From assembly GCA_963070105.1 (NCBI GenBank), contig OY718806.1, positions 4,547,865-4,611,864 of the forward strand: 64,000 nt of DNA, read 5' to 3'. Positions 13,844 through 26,737 of the stretch are shown one piece after another. The stretch is from Litomosoides sigmodontis (taxonomy: Eukaryota > Nematoda > Chromadorea > Rhabditida > Onchocercidae). Position numbers and translations under genes: made by a program. The notes beneath the pieces were generated by a model, which saw only the letters and a program-made list of their open reading frames with translations, searched no databases and had not been told where the DNA came from. Within the stretch, counting starts at the first letter, position 1; every line of letters starts with the position of its first letter.

Positions 13844-14081
13844 GAAATTACTGAAGAACTCGGTAGCGTATATCGAATTAGTTCATTAGCCAGAAACATA
13901 CTTGATGGATTTGTTGATGATCCGGAAGTTTGCATATATGAAAGTGAGAAATACCGCTTACAGCAAATAGGGATCGTCGAGGGATTGACTTGGTGCCGAA
14001 AAGGAAAAGGCAAATGGGTGCGATTGATGTTCGGAGGAAAGTTAACAAACAATTACTGGCCACAATCACTATGGGTGTGTC
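13844..14081 (+). other. Orphan internal exon candidate
   Basis: An open frame of about 79 codons starts directly after the acceptor-like cacatag at 13837-13843 and reaches a possible donor at CTATGG|gtgtgt. It follows an in-frame stop at 13841 that would lie inside the intron. Its composition looks protein-like (for example YRISSLARNILDGFVDD and EKYRLQQIGIVEGL). I do not recognise the family and could not connect it to a neighbouring exon; the next acceptor-like site, gccctctag at about 14173, leads into a short frame. It may be a relic or chance. Confidence 0.2.
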
Positions 14082-14106
14082 TATTCCGGAACACTCCCTC
14101 TTTTCT

Positions 14107-14135
14107 CCCTCTCTCTCTCTCTCTGTCTCTCGCTC
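14107..14135 (+). repeat. CT-rich microsatellite
   Basis: Imperfect CT dinucleotide run interrupted by a G and a CG. Confidence 0.8.
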
Positions 14136-14339
14136 ACTCTTTTTCCATCATCTTCCTTTGCTGCTGCCCTCTAGATGATTGGCATAATAGCAGTGCTTCG
14201 GGATACGGTGGGCGTGAATGCAGAATTTTGAACCATTCAGATGGAAGGAATTCTTACTTGTATCGTCATTGGATGAGTGACCGGTCTGGTCTTGCATCTT
14301 GCAGAAGTGCTTTGTCGTTTTAACTCAGGAAGCGGGGAG

Positions 14340-16107
14340 CAGTAGTCCGAGAAGGTGTGTGGGATGCATTCAGGCTGGAAGCGTCTGACGCATGAAGTAC
14401 GCTAGGAAGCCATCTCGGATGATGATGTCCTGTGAGCAGACATTGTCGCATACTCGGACATTCCTCTTCTTTAGTTGGCGTGGTGGTTCGCGCTTCTCGT
14501 CTTGCTAACTCTTAAACGGGAGAGATGTAGGAAGCTCGGAACTGTTCGAACATTGTGGCTCTTAAAATGGACTATGTGTCAAGAAAAAGAAATTGCAGGT
14601 GATTATTGGCTTAGAATCTGTTCTGCAACTTCAGAAGTTTCGAAAGCTTGACAATTTGAAGTGAAGCGATGGAGAAGAGAAAAGGAAGGAAGAGATTGGA
14701 AAAGGAATTGACGGAGTTGTGGGAAAAGGTAAGCGCGGATGTCGGACATATCACCCTGCCTCTCCCCTTCTCTCCCCACCATCATATAATAACGGGAAAC
14801 AGTGTGGCGCAGATGATTTAGCGATTTGCCGCATTTCATTGTTCAAATCGCTTTCATGCTCAATTGAACAGCTCAAAATTGATGGATCGATCCACTGGAG
14901 CAGAGCAGTGTTACGTGCAATGCTGCTGCGCTACTGTCAGTCAGCCAAATTGCCTGTTTAATTTCCAGGCTTTTAACTTTCAAAACATCTAGGTGCTTTA
15001 TGTTCCCCTATTTCCATTCTGGCCGACGGAAGCTTCACTTCTTGCTAACTCTTATCCTTACTATCAAGCATGATATTCCGGTAGTTTGTCAAATTATCTG
15101 TTCTGCAAGGATAAAAAAGATATACCAAGCATTAAATTATTGAAACATGCTTTCTGTTAAAATGAATTATTTCATGCATTTTCGCATTTTCGAAGGTTTT
15201 ACACGGACTTGGAGGAATAATTTTCGCACAATACTTTTGAAATAGCACAGCCCTTAATTTTGCCTGTAATTTTTTCAAGAAAAAGGTTTTGAAGATCCGG
15301 CTTAGGCTTCGAAAGTTGCCTTAGAGCTAGAGGCATATGGCACCCTATGCCAAGTACTGCTAGAAGAGGGACGCATAATAGAGCAGCGAAGAGGCAATCC
15401 AACTAGACACTTCAGAAGGCCCTTAAACATTCAGCTTCTCCTCTTTTAGCTGTGGGCCTGAAACTACTTACAACCGTTGAAGAGTCGATCTTATGTCATC
15501 ACTGCAAATGTTAAAAATGCTTTTCACTTCCGACTGCATTGAATCGCGCGCGCATCATTAAAGTTTTTCTGTTTTAAATCACTACACTAACATTGTTTTG
15601 AAAACTAATAAATTACAAAATTCTTTCCAACGATTCTTTCAATAATTTGTGTCTGCAAAGATTACTCATCACATTATCCACAGATATCGGTGGATTAGGC
15701 CTTAGCACTGTAGTCCGAAAGCTTTCGTCAATGAAAGACTTTAATGAAGCATCGTATGACAATTCAATAGTAGTATTCAACTGCAAATGGACGTGAACAT
15801 TCAAATGCGTAACGAGTATCGGAAAATGCCGACAAACAATAAAAGCGGCAGATGCTTATGTATGATGTGACTGCTGAAAAAACGATTTTTAGCTAATCTG
15901 CCATGTGATACCCAAATGATACACCTGAACAATAATGTCCACATGATTACTGTTCCAGAAGAAATTCAATTCACACAATTATTTATCACTTCATTAGACA
16001 TCTGCGAGTTGCAAACTTTATCGATAGCTTCCATTTCTTTGTTCCACTCATTTACAGATAGAAAAGCAAGGTTAGCCCATGCAAGGTTTGAATATTGACA
16101 CACACAG

Positions 16108-16143
<36 letters not shown>

Positions 16144-18994
16144 AATATTGAGTGTTCTTTCGATTTTTTAAAACTAATTAGCTCATAAAAGTCATACATC
16201 TCTTTTTAAAAAAATTTCACATCCTTTGATGCCACAACGAAGCCTCAAATGGAATTCGTGATATGCGAATAACAAGCATAGCCAGAATAATAAATTTCGC
16301 TGTAGATTTTAAGCAATTGTGGATTTGAGAGTACGGGATATTTTTTAACACTCAGCATTGAAACAGTAAACTATGAAGCTCGCAAATTTCTATTCCATTA
16401 TAATTTATTATAACTTGTGTGTTCATAATTCCCAGTTTTTGGCGAAGAATTTTGGAGGATAATAAAGCGATGCGAATATAACTACTTGTTTAAGTCAAAG
16501 GTCAAAATTTAATGACCTAGAGGAGTTTTAGTTTTCATGAACTTTAAATATAGCCTATAAATGAAGAAACGCAATTTACTGGTGAATATGATAACTCTGC
16601 TGTTTCGGGGAGGGAAGTACGGTGAAATATAATGGTAGGATTATCTTCATGACGCAATCCGCGGTGGCATCTCATGTGAAACACATGTTTAATATTAATC
16701 ATTCTCTTTGGTTCTTTTCATATTTGATGTATTTGTCTGATTCATTCTACAACTTTCAGATTTCTTCTTCAGTAACTGAGTTCGATGAATGAGTGACTTC
16801 CGATTCCGACTACATTACTGCATGTACCGAACTTTCTAGAGTGTATATTTCAATCTAAAGTAAAACTGATAAGACCCTTCTTACCGACAGTATTGTAAAG
16901 GATAAAATTAGCTTCGAAATTTTAAACCACAAATAAACAACAGTGGAAAAAACACACGGGAAAAGATTAGCGCGAAACTATCCGTATTTGCACAATAAAT
17001 CTAGCATGTTACCTCATCAAATGATTCATATTCCTCTGCTAAAGTTCTGTCAGTGCATCCCGAAATTTAGATGCAACTGCCGAAAATCATTAGTATAACA
17101 ATCAATAACAGAAGAAATCCCGAAACTTTACGATACCATGTCATGTGGTCAAAGGTTATTTTCCAGCGCATTTTTGGTAACGTTTTTAGTTTCCAGGAAA
17201 AGCCGAGAGAAAAGGGGAAGTTCGTATGAACATTGCTGGTCATTTGCATGTTGGGCAGTATTGTTTATGCAATGAACTAACTATTTGCACATTTAGTTTG
17301 TGGCGGAAAATGGAATATTTGTGGAGACGATGTTATAGATATGGTATTGACTATTTCTCATTCGGTTACACTAATGCTGTAACCTCTCGACCTTCAGCTT
17401 CAATTTTCCAGATATTCCTATAAAAGACACTGTATACACCGGATATCAAAACCACTTCAACCGATACACCAAACGACCTGACATTTTGCATTTGTCAACA
17501 AATTGGCACTTCTTGCTCGTCACATTAAACCAGTCGCTCCCTATCGCACCATCACTACTTCAGTCCATAACAATATGTACTTCCTTTGCTTTCTCAACCG
17601 AAAAAATGGACTTCTGCGTGATGAAAAAGAAATTGCCTACTTTACAGTAATCGGTTTTACGAATATTAATTAATATGAACGATATGACTTGTTTTCGTCT
17701 TTTACATTTTTCCGAATTAAATTATACCTCACGACCGTTGTAATGTCGTATTTACTAGCAATTTAGCAAATTATGAAACAATGTCTTACCTCATTTACGC
17801 GCTACTCATTCGACAATATATTTGTACTTTCTTACTCGAAATACCTTAACCATGTACATACATTTCATCTCCAAGGTTCAAACAGTGTGCGCATAAAATT
17901 AATTGGCAACGAGCCACTGCAGTGACCGTTCGATGATCTCTATCATTCAATATTGTCCACTCCACTAGCTTACCACTCATATTAATTTGCATATGGACAC
18001 TTGAATATACCACATAGCCTGCTCAACTTTTCATTAACATTCATAATCCGAGTAAATGCTTTGTCAGTACATAACGGTTACTTCAACACCATTACTCATG
18101 ACATTATACTCCATTCCATAAGTTCCCAAAAATTTGAAAAATTCACTGTATCCCACCATATCAATATCACTAACATCCTCCAGTTCGATTTAAACATTTT
18201 TTACAGAAAAATATCAATTTTCCATTTCAGAAAAACCTCAGTGAATTCCAGGTCTTTCAGTTACGTTATTTACCTCAAAAATAAAGCAGGGCAAACAGAT
18301 CCAACTTCCAATATTGTAATATATCACCGAAATATTGGTGTGATATATGAATTATTCATAACATTATTTTATGGCAATAGCTTAAAAAATGCAGTAAGGG
18401 TCTCCATCCGTTTACTATCAACAAGTTTCTAAGTAATACTAAAGAACTACATCCAGCTTAAAATCATTATACCTTGGCTTTACAACACCAACTTTTCTTA
18501 ATTTGAAATTTCTAACATAAAGGGTTGTGATTCAATAAGGTTATTTCAAATGAGAGTAAATTCGGTGAAGTAAGATCGACCTTTAAAGTATTTTGCTTTT
18601 ATAATTACTAATTCATGCACTGTTCAATCAACGGAGGAGCATCGCATGCCGCCTTTACAGAAAATATACTTTTCATAACCGTAAAGGATTTGATAAGGAA
18701 AAAACCATGAAATGCTTTATAAATAACGAAAAATGGCACAGTAGAGAAGAGACAAAGGACCTGCAGACTAATTTGAAGTCCAGTCGATCAAAGGCTGGAT
18801 GAAAGATAACTACATATCCATAAAAAACCGTAAACACATTGGTACAGTCTCAGAATTCCAAATGCACAGTGTTAAAATACCAGAAAATTAGTTACAGTTG
18901 AAAAGAAATCAAAACCGTGTATCATCGAAAAATACAAGAAAATGAAGTGAAACTGTTAGCCGACGAGATCGAGTAACAATGGCTAAAAGAGTGT
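14340..18994. other. Gene-poor interval, 4.7 kb
   Basis: No gene recognised. The first several hundred bases (to about 14960) have higher GC than their surroundings but no clear ORF or tRNA structure. A 143-codon frame at 18001-18432 is AT-biased, gives mostly Ile, Asn, Ser and Phe, has no flanking splice logic and is not supported as a gene. Confidence 0.45.
16112..16141. repeat. AT dinucleotide microsatellite
   Basis: Pure AT repeat of about 15 units, preceded by a short CA-rich stretch. Confidence 0.95.
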
Positions 18995-21900
18995 CTATGG
19001 AAGTAAATCACCAGCTACGCCCTTTTCACGATATTCTTCCAACCCCTGAAAAAAGTAACCAGTTAAAATATTTATCAATCTCGTGAAGTAAAAAACTATC
19101 ATTGTAGCTCGTTAAAGACCAAAAAAAATCGCGTAAAAAGACAAACGATCTAAAAAATACTAAGAATCGATCAGTAATATAATATCAATAAAGCGTTAAT
19201 CTTATGTAACCGCAAGATATGCTACCAATGCGATACGGTTCATTAGTATTACGACGACTAAAGAAAGACGAAATAAAACGAATAAAAGTAACCGCAGTCC
19301 AAACATACAAAACTGTCCAAATAAATAGTTGACGATTGAAAAAATAACACTTGGTAGTGAGTACAGTAATTTTCATAGTTGCAAAAACATACCTCGCCGA
19401 AATAAGAGTAGAGTGGATGAATAAAAATGGGACCATCGACGTGAATCGGAACATTAGCTTTTACAAGCCAACGCATACATTCAGCATAATAATCACGGCG
19501 ACATGTGCTCATGCAGTCCTTTCCTACGCTTTCTGCATTTTTCAAAGGACTAAACTCTTCCGAACGTTTAACTTCCCATACATGGAAATTTCTGCAACCA
19601 ATGAAAACAGAATAATGAACACGAACAGGAAAATTAGAATAACAAGAGTGACGCCACTATATAACGCAAGTCAAGAATACAATGCCTTATTTCAGAATAC
19701 GAAGCAATCTGTTTGAAACACGAAAGGAGTAATTGAGAAGTTAATGAATGGAGTGAATTAATGACCAAGAACATCAACTATGTAAGAAAGCTTATCAAGA
19801 GCACTTACTCGAAACTAATCGCACTACTTCAATAGACGTATTACGCTAGAAATAGCGCCTGATTTTGCGCATTAGCAATTAAGTATTTGAAATAACGAGA
19901 AATAATTTCAAGTCAAATCATTTACAGTTGAAGGTACAACTAAAATTACAAATGAGAGATATTCCATTCATTATACTGAGTGACCTCTTTATCTTGATAT
20001 CATATGGAAAAACTTACTTCGCGCATTTAAAAGCATCGAAAATAAAAAACTCGAGTTTGTAGCCATTTTCCGTTTCTGGTTTTACCAAAATTCCAGTGGT
20101 TCGATCAATAAATGGAATTTTTTTAAAGGCACGGTGAAGAGGTAATTTATAATTGACTGCTAAAAACATTCATATAGCGGGAAAATTTATTTAATAGACG
20201 AAAATCTAATTAAAAATTTTTTTCCTTTTGAGTGATAGATGGCGAAGGGAATCCGATTCATTCGGAAATTCAGATTAAAATTAGCCAAATGTAGGAAAGC
20301 AAAACCAAGTGAAAAAGTAGATGAAATTTGGTTTTCTATTCTATTATCATCCACGCTCCACTTCTCTAAAATCCCCACATCTTCTACATTAGCTTCTTCA
20401 AAGTGGTCCACATTTCCATGCCGTATATGGTAGCGTATGTTTTTCAGTCAGTTAAAAGTACTTTTCACAAACCTGCGTGAACAAAGTCGCAAGTGAAGAA
20501 ATGGCTTGCAATATTCCCTGCCCGAAATTTGAGACGTCCAGAATCATCACGAGCTGAAGCTACTTCTGCTGGTAAATCCGAGTATTCAACAACATGAACA
20601 CCATGTAGTGTTTGACATATCACACCAACTCGCTCAAAGGGATCTGTTTTTTCTACAACCTGGAATGATTTTCAAAATAATTCCACACAGATTCCAAAAT
20701 ACATTAATGTAATATAATACTCATACTTTTGCAGCACAATCCACATTGTTCTTGATGCAATAACCAATAAAATACGGATCTGCCACACGACACAAAACAT
20801 TGTCAACACTAAAAACATGAAAATACTTGATCACATTATTTATCGAGGAAGTACAGTGTGCCTCCAAACATTCATAAAGGCCGCCATTTCCATCTGAAAT
20901 AAATTTCAGTACGGTTCAGTAAATTATAGTAATGATGATATTAAAAAATAACCAAAATGCTCACTTGGGGAAACCTCGAAACTGCTCTTCGAAGACAAGA
21001 ATAAGCCACCATTTTTGTCGTAGCATGGAATTGATCGTTGTGCGAGCACTATAAGTTGTCCAGGATCAATCATAGCTACCGGAAGCACATCACGGAGATG
21101 TTTCAGTGTTGCCTCTGCGGTAGCCGAACTCGTCAACACAATCCTAATTTATTAAATTTATGCCAATAATTTTCAAGTATACATAACTTAAAAGATATGA
21201 CACGTTAATACATGATTTGGATTAGCTATGCTCGCAATCGTTAGTATTGAAGTCATCACACTGATAGTGCAGTACTAATCATAGGCTGCCCCGTAATGAT
21301 TAGAATGACAAGTGATTTTTGATTTTATCTTTAGAGAAATCATACCACCAAATTTTAGGCTTTGAATTCGGAAATAATGCTCGAGCGAGGTTTTGCAGGC
21401 GTGAAATGCGAGCCGCTTGAATGGCAAACAGTGAATCAGTTGTGTCACACTTGGTGAATCCTAAGGAAAGAGTCCCCTTCGGTACTGCTGATCCGAGTCG
21501 TGTTGCTTGACCTCCTGCCAGAACTACAGCAGCAACTTCACCCTTCGCTATTGCTTCCAAACCTAAGCATTATTAAACAGTACGCATCCATCAGATGAGT
21601 GACAACTTCGAAAATGCTTCGAAAATGCAAATCGACTTCAAAATTATATAACTAAAAAGACTGCTATAAAAGATATTAGAGTCATCAACAAAGAAAAGCT
21701 CAGTCAGTACCTGTGTTCCAGTACTCTTTCATAATACTTTCATCAATATCATCTGCAACGGAATAGTGATCTCCAGCAATTGGTTCCAAGCCTTCCAACT
21801 TCTGTAAAGAATTAGGAATTTCAGGATTTCGAAGAAAATATTTTTTGCCATACTGCAACACCAGAAAAACTACCGTTGGAATTTCAGATTCCTTGAACGC

Positions 21901-22041
21901 TTTGTCTATTTCGTGCATGTTGTACAAAGTAAATTGATCCACTAATTGCTGCCGTTCCTCCGGAGTAAGCTCGTTCCAGAAGCGCAACAAATAATCGTGT
22001 TTGCCAAATATGGCCATTGCTTTTGATCGATCCTCGCGCAT
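18995..22041 (-). CDS. UAP1: UDP-N-acetylglucosamine pyrophosphorylase
   Basis: Cytosolic enzyme making UDP-GlcNAc from UTP and GlcNAc-1-phosphate, feeding chitin, N-glycan and GPI synthesis. Exons, high to low coordinate: 22041-21874, 21801-21711, 21562-21346, 21143-20965, 20893-20727, 20659-20473, 20159-20018, 19591-19393, 19045-18995; every junction keeps frame. Length is 466 residues, or 490 if the 72-base intron 21802-21873 is retained. Visible family blocks are the nucleotide loop VLAGGQATRLG plus PKG, the stretch WIVLTSSATAEAT, NGNGGLYECL, FSVDNVLCRVADP, VVEKTDPFERVGV, AGNIASHFF, and EEFSPLKNAESVGKD. The loop has Ala where the human enzyme has Gly (GGQGTR). The start ATG at 22041 is tentative: the frame is open upstream to the acceptor cgtttcag at 22105, so this could be a trans-spliced first exon or there may be another 5' exon. 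It is divergent from SLC25A3. Confidence 0.93.
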
Positions 22042-23316
22042 GGCTTCGCGCACGACCAATGATGTATGCTTCGTACTCAAGCGAAAAAATAACTTAATTC
22101 GAGCCTGAAACGTAGGGAAAGAACTAGTGATTAAAACATTTGCTTCATATATCTTCTTGTTTCTTTCAAATGAATGCAGAGGGGTGAAATGACACAAGTT
22201 GGAGTGAGTGAGTTGGTCAAAGAAGATAGAAACTAACAGAGTAGAACTTAACAGTCATTTTACACGCCCCATTTTCGACAGTGAAATATTTTAAGGTTAT
22301 AAAATGACAAACCATCTTACCAAATCTTTCCCAAGAAAATAGTCCCACGAACGAGAAAAGGTATAACTCACTTGGTAGTAGTATTTGATACATTAATTTC
22401 TAACATTAATTAAATTAACCAGTGTTCCTACCACACTTTAGCATTGATAAATCTACCGAAAGACCGATGCTTATTATCGGTCACAATATTTGAAATAGGA
22501 CCCATTGGAGAATAAAAATTGATGAGATCCTGTGAATTTTCAGCTCTCCTCCACAGCTCTGTTCCTATCTCTTCCACCTTCTTTCGATGGGTAGAAGAGA
22601 GAGGAACAGGGCAGCGGAAGAGAGGAACAGGAGAGGAAGGTGGCAGAATGAAACCTGGAAATCAAATGCAACCGTTGTGGAACGTAGTCCCGATGAGTCC
22701 CGTAACAATGTGCTGGTAGAGTGGAAATAATGGCAAACACAGTGGAATGACGGTGGAACGGACCTCCTCCTAGTGATGTGCAACGAGGAATGAAAAGCCA
22801 CCGGGAGATGGGCAATTTAAATATAACATTTTGGTAACATTAATACGCACAATTGTGCTTCATGAGCTGTTACGGCGCTTGAAATGCTTGGCATGAAGTC
22901 TTGAGACAGTGGATGGTTACGGTGGCGGTGAGAGTGTGGGATGCTTCTAGTAGTCAGTGTCTCTGGGTGCTGAGGGGTGGTGCAAGGTTTTCTGTGTGGT
23001 TACCATCCGTATTCTGGTTAGAGCGGGATACTCTGTTTATCCAATTTTCTAGTAGTAAGCGAAATGCGGCTTTATTCTACCGGTTTCTTTTTTTGATTTT
23101 TTAAATGACTGGTGGCACGAAGATCGTTTGCAGGCGTGAGCAATAGAATAATGAAAGTTTTGATGGGTTTTGGGAAAATCACAATTTTTAAATGAGGGTA
23201 GTACTTTTGTTACACCTACTTCATGAACACTTGTTAACTACGAGACTTCGTTATCGTCAAACTGTCGTCTTTAATTCAATAAACTTCCTAATGCAGCAGC
23301 CAATTAACTAGGTGTA
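22042..23316. promoter_or_regulatory. Divergent intergenic region between UAP1 and SLC25A3
   Basis: This 1.3-kb gap separates the start of UAP1 (-) from the proposed start of SLC25A3 (+) and should contain both promoters. It includes a purine-rich block near 22590-22660 with a repeated 12-base word agagaggaacag. No TATA or other motif can be assigned with confidence. Confidence 0.4.
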
Positions 23317-25696
23317 ATGGCACTGGATAGTGGTAAAGATGTCATGAAACACTCAGCTAAGGGTGAAGCCTCGCTATTTCCGTACTTGCCAATACGCAAG
23401 CTATTTTGTTCTTCTGTAGGCGGAAATGTTGGTATGTTGTTTATTGGAACTGCTTTTCTCTTTCAAGGAAAATTGTTAACGTTGTTTGCTTCGTAAATTT
23501 TGTGGCAGAAGTAGCTCACGAGATACGGACTATATTGTTGATATCAGCAAAGCTTGTAATAATAAACAACCAGATTGTTATGCATTGAACTGTAGATATA
23601 ACCGTAGTGTTTTTCTTATAAAGTGTTCTTATAACGATTGTGCAATAAGTATTGTCAGTGCTTCATTTGTGTTGCTCCACAATGTGCGTCCTGTAAGTAC
23701 TTCCTTTTAATATTTCATTAATGTGTCTCGGTGCAGTTTTCTCCCACACAGTAATATGTGATTATGCTGAATAGAAAACATGATCAAAGATTTGGGAAAC
23801 TTTTTCGCATTTTTGTTTTTTGGCATTATGTGCACGTGTACGACAGGTACACGCAAATGTTGCCGATAGTGACACTGACATTCTGGCCTTGCCTATATTT
23901 GATGTTCATTTACATCCTTGTTGCAAGTTGTTGTACAAGGGTTTACCGGTGTCCATCTGTTCGGTTTTAGCTGACGATACTAGAGCTTCCCTTTTCATTC
24001 TCTTTTTATGCATCAGGATATTAAAGACCTGTTTGGAATGTAGGTTTTCCGGAAATTGCTCACAAGTTTAGGACAAAAATATAAGCTTTGCACACGACTA
24101 GTGTTCTTACCTTTGCGCAATACTTTAACGCATAATTTCTGAAATTTCGATGGCTTGTAAGTTACTATATCAACATTTTGTTTCTCTCTTTGTAATTGCA
24201 TAATTTCTTCTAACTTGCAGGTAAATCTGATGAAGTGGAATTTGGTTCTGTTAAATATTTTCTCTTGTGTGGTTTGGGAGGGGTGCTCTCATGCGGCAGC
24301 ACACATACAGCTATTGTTCCACTTGATCTTGTCAAATGTCGAATACAGGTATCGAATTTAAGTAGTCATAAGAGCTACAGGACGTCTTTACTGTATTTTG
24401 AATTTTGTATGAGTGGTTTCATTTTATAATTTTCAGGTAAATCCTGAAAAATACAAAGGGATTATACAGGGCTTCGGGACTACGGTAAAAGAAGAAGGTA
24501 TTCGTGCTTTGGCGAAGGGATGGGCACCAACTTTAGTTGGTTATTCGCTTCAAGGACTGGGAAAATTCGGTTTTTACGAGATGTTTAAGATTTTCTATAG
24601 TGATATGCTGGGAGAGGTATAGTTGTATTGTTTTCCTTCAGCAAATTTCACTCATGTCATAGATCGGTTTGCGTGGATTGATTTTTTCATTTGTTTTTTT
24701 TGGAAATTTCGAGATAGTTCTGGATTTTTGAGAAGCGTCCGATATTCATGTTTTGCTGTTTTAGGAATTATCATATCAGTGGCGTACAAGCTTGTATTTG
24801 GCTGCTTCCGCCTCTGCCGAATTTTTTGCCGACGTGTTACTGGCACCAATGGAAGCTACAAAAGTTCGCGTGCAGACATCTCCTGGCGCTCCGCCAACGC
24901 TGCGAGGTTGTGCACCAATGATTTACAAAAACGAAGGAATGGGAGGCTTTTACAAAGGTATGTGTATTATTTGATTTTGTAAAACGATGGTACTTGCTAA
25001 AGTGCATGTTTTGTTGTGGTAAGTGGGCAAAAGACGGATATGACGAGAACCGATGTGAATGTCTATGAACATAGCAATATATCTGTCCTCGAGTGACACT
25101 TGAGTACTTTTCAGGTTTGCCACCGCTTTGGATGCGCCAAATACCGTACACCATGATGAAATTTGCCTGTTTTGAACGTACACTGGAAGTATTATACAAA
25201 TTCGTGGTACCAAAACCACGTTCCGAATGCACGAAGCAAGAACAGTTGGTGGTCACGTTCGTGGCAGGGTATATTGCTGGCGTGTTCTGTGCCATTGTTT
25301 CCCATCCAGCGGATACAATTGTTAGTAAGCTCAACCAAGATTCTGGCTCTTCTGCCGGTGCAGTCGCTAGAAAATTGGGTTTCATGGGTGAGTTTAAATG
25401 TGTAGTGTCATTGGAATTGTATATTATTGTAAGTACTTATACTTAGTTAAAGGTTTTTGAATCTTTCCAGAGAGTAACTGCTGAAGCCACGGATACCTTG
25501 CAAAATATGAAGAGCGATATTATTTGCAGGTCTCTGGAAAGGACTTGTACCTCGCATTATAATGATAGGAACGCTTACAGCATTACAGTGGTTTATCTAT
25601 GATTCTGTCAAAGTGTATTTTAAATTGCCACGTCCACCACCACCAGAAATGCCGCTTTCATTACGCAAAAAGCTGGAGGCAGCTGGAAAGCTGTAA
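23317..25696 (+). CDS. SLC25A3: Mitochondrial phosphate carrier
   Basis: Inner-membrane carrier importing phosphate with a proton (and copper in some species) for ATP synthesis. Exons: 23317-23431, 24221-24348, 24437-24616, 24765-24957, 25115-25387, 25530-25696; all phases agree, 351 residues, the family's usual length. The three carrier repeats are visible, with the signatures [21 protein letters not shown] and [10 protein letters not shown], and the conserved [21 protein letters not shown] and [15 protein letters not shown]; the C-terminus is [11 protein letters not shown]. The core is beyond doubt. The first exon is inferred: it is a short ORF starting at ATG 23317, ends G|gtatgt in phase 1 and joins in frame to G|GTAAATCT, giving a plausible 39-residue N-terminal extension. 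An AATAAA at 25918-25923 is a likely polyadenylation signal. Confidence 0.95.
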
Positions 25697-26128
25697 ACCA
25701 TGTCTCTGCGTGATGTTACAGTTGATTAGCTATACATAATTGGATTTTTTTTTTCATATGCAGTTACTAGTTTATGTAATAATAACTCTCGTATGCAAAA
25801 CTAACTCCGGTAGAATATGCTTAAATAGGCGTGATAAATTGTTTTGCAGAGTTCGAGTTTATGTATTTGAATACGGCAGTGAAATTTACAAAGCCTCCAT
25901 TGCATGTTCATTAGTTAAATAAACTCATTTAAATAAAACTTTTGTTGCTTCACTTCATCCTTTAGGCTTTCGCTATTCTTGACTCTCGTAGCTATTATCG
26001 CTGGCACGAAGTTCATTCTCTGGAACGTAGTGTAGGTGATTGAAATGAGAAACAAGGCTTGTGGCATCAGATTAATCTGTAGTACTGGACAGTGGTCGGC
26101 ACTGTTAACAGACAGTGAATTATTTTAG

Positions 26129-26227
26129 TTAGGTGGTTTTCTTCTTCAGCCTTAAAAATTCTTCATGATCGGTATCTGGGTTTGCAATTATTTCCCGTGA
26201 GAGCAGTTCATAAGTTTCGAAACACAT
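26129..26227 (-). other. Second open frame downstream of the orphan gene 26232-26569
   Basis: A 32-codon frame starting at ATG 26227 and ending TAA has protein-like composition (ELLSREIIANPDTDHEEF followed by a basic tail). It lies directly 3' of the orphan gene but in another frame. It may be an alternative or shifted C-terminus of that gene. Confidence 0.25.
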
Positions 26228-26231
26228 CAGC

Positions 26232-26569
26232 TCACGCTTTCATCTGTTGCGAATGCGAATTTTTGGAGACCCGTTGGCTGTGCTTTTTGATTGCTTCCTC
26301 CAGTGATTTCTTGCTGCGAAATGGAAATGTTGCACTCAAGGTGTTTTGAAAGCTGGTATAGGTTGGTAATTCAATTAAGAATATTGTCCGCGGTAGATTG
26401 AAAAAAGATTGGAGAGGGGATCGGGGCGCCTACTTAGATTCTGTGAGTTCGTATTGCAATTCTGGATTGTACATATCCGCACCCTCAAAAGGAATATGTA
26501 GGCATTCATTTGTCAATGTAAGAGTTATAAGAGGACCGATGCTTGGCAAAGTGAATTTGTAAGAATTTT
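26232..26569 (-). CDS. Unrecognised gene, last two exons
   Basis: Family not identified. The upstream exon (about 26434-26569) encodes a well-behaved stretch including SIGPLITLTLTNECLHIPFE and YNPELQYELTES. It joins in phase through gtaggc / ataccag (intron 26353-26433, 81 bases) to a last exon 26232-26352 with FPFRSKKSLEEAIKKHSQR and stop TGA. The first part looks like alternating hydrophobic beta strands and the end is basic and helical. No in-frame start exists near the 5' edge, where TAA occurs just before 26570, so upstream exons probably lie beyond the AT microsatellite. It is antisense to, and between, SLC25A3 and PIGQ. Confidence 0.5.
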
Positions 26570-26632
26570 TTTACATCGTAGTTTATTGAATTTAACTGAC
26601 GAAATCACTTGTCGGGTTTAGGTTACTACTGT

Positions 26633-26737
<105 letters not shown>

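Noticed and set aside
14340..14560. tRNA or small RNA gene in the GC-richer patch
   Set aside because: No cloverleaf, T-loop consensus or terminator-like T run could be assembled by eye.
18001..18432. 143-codon plus-strand ORF
   Set aside because: Longest uninterrupted frame in the desert, but low-complexity AT-driven composition with no motif, no splice context and no partner exon.
24837..25385. 182-codon minus-strand ORF
   Set aside because: It is antisense to SLC25A3 exons, so it is a shadow of a conserved gene.
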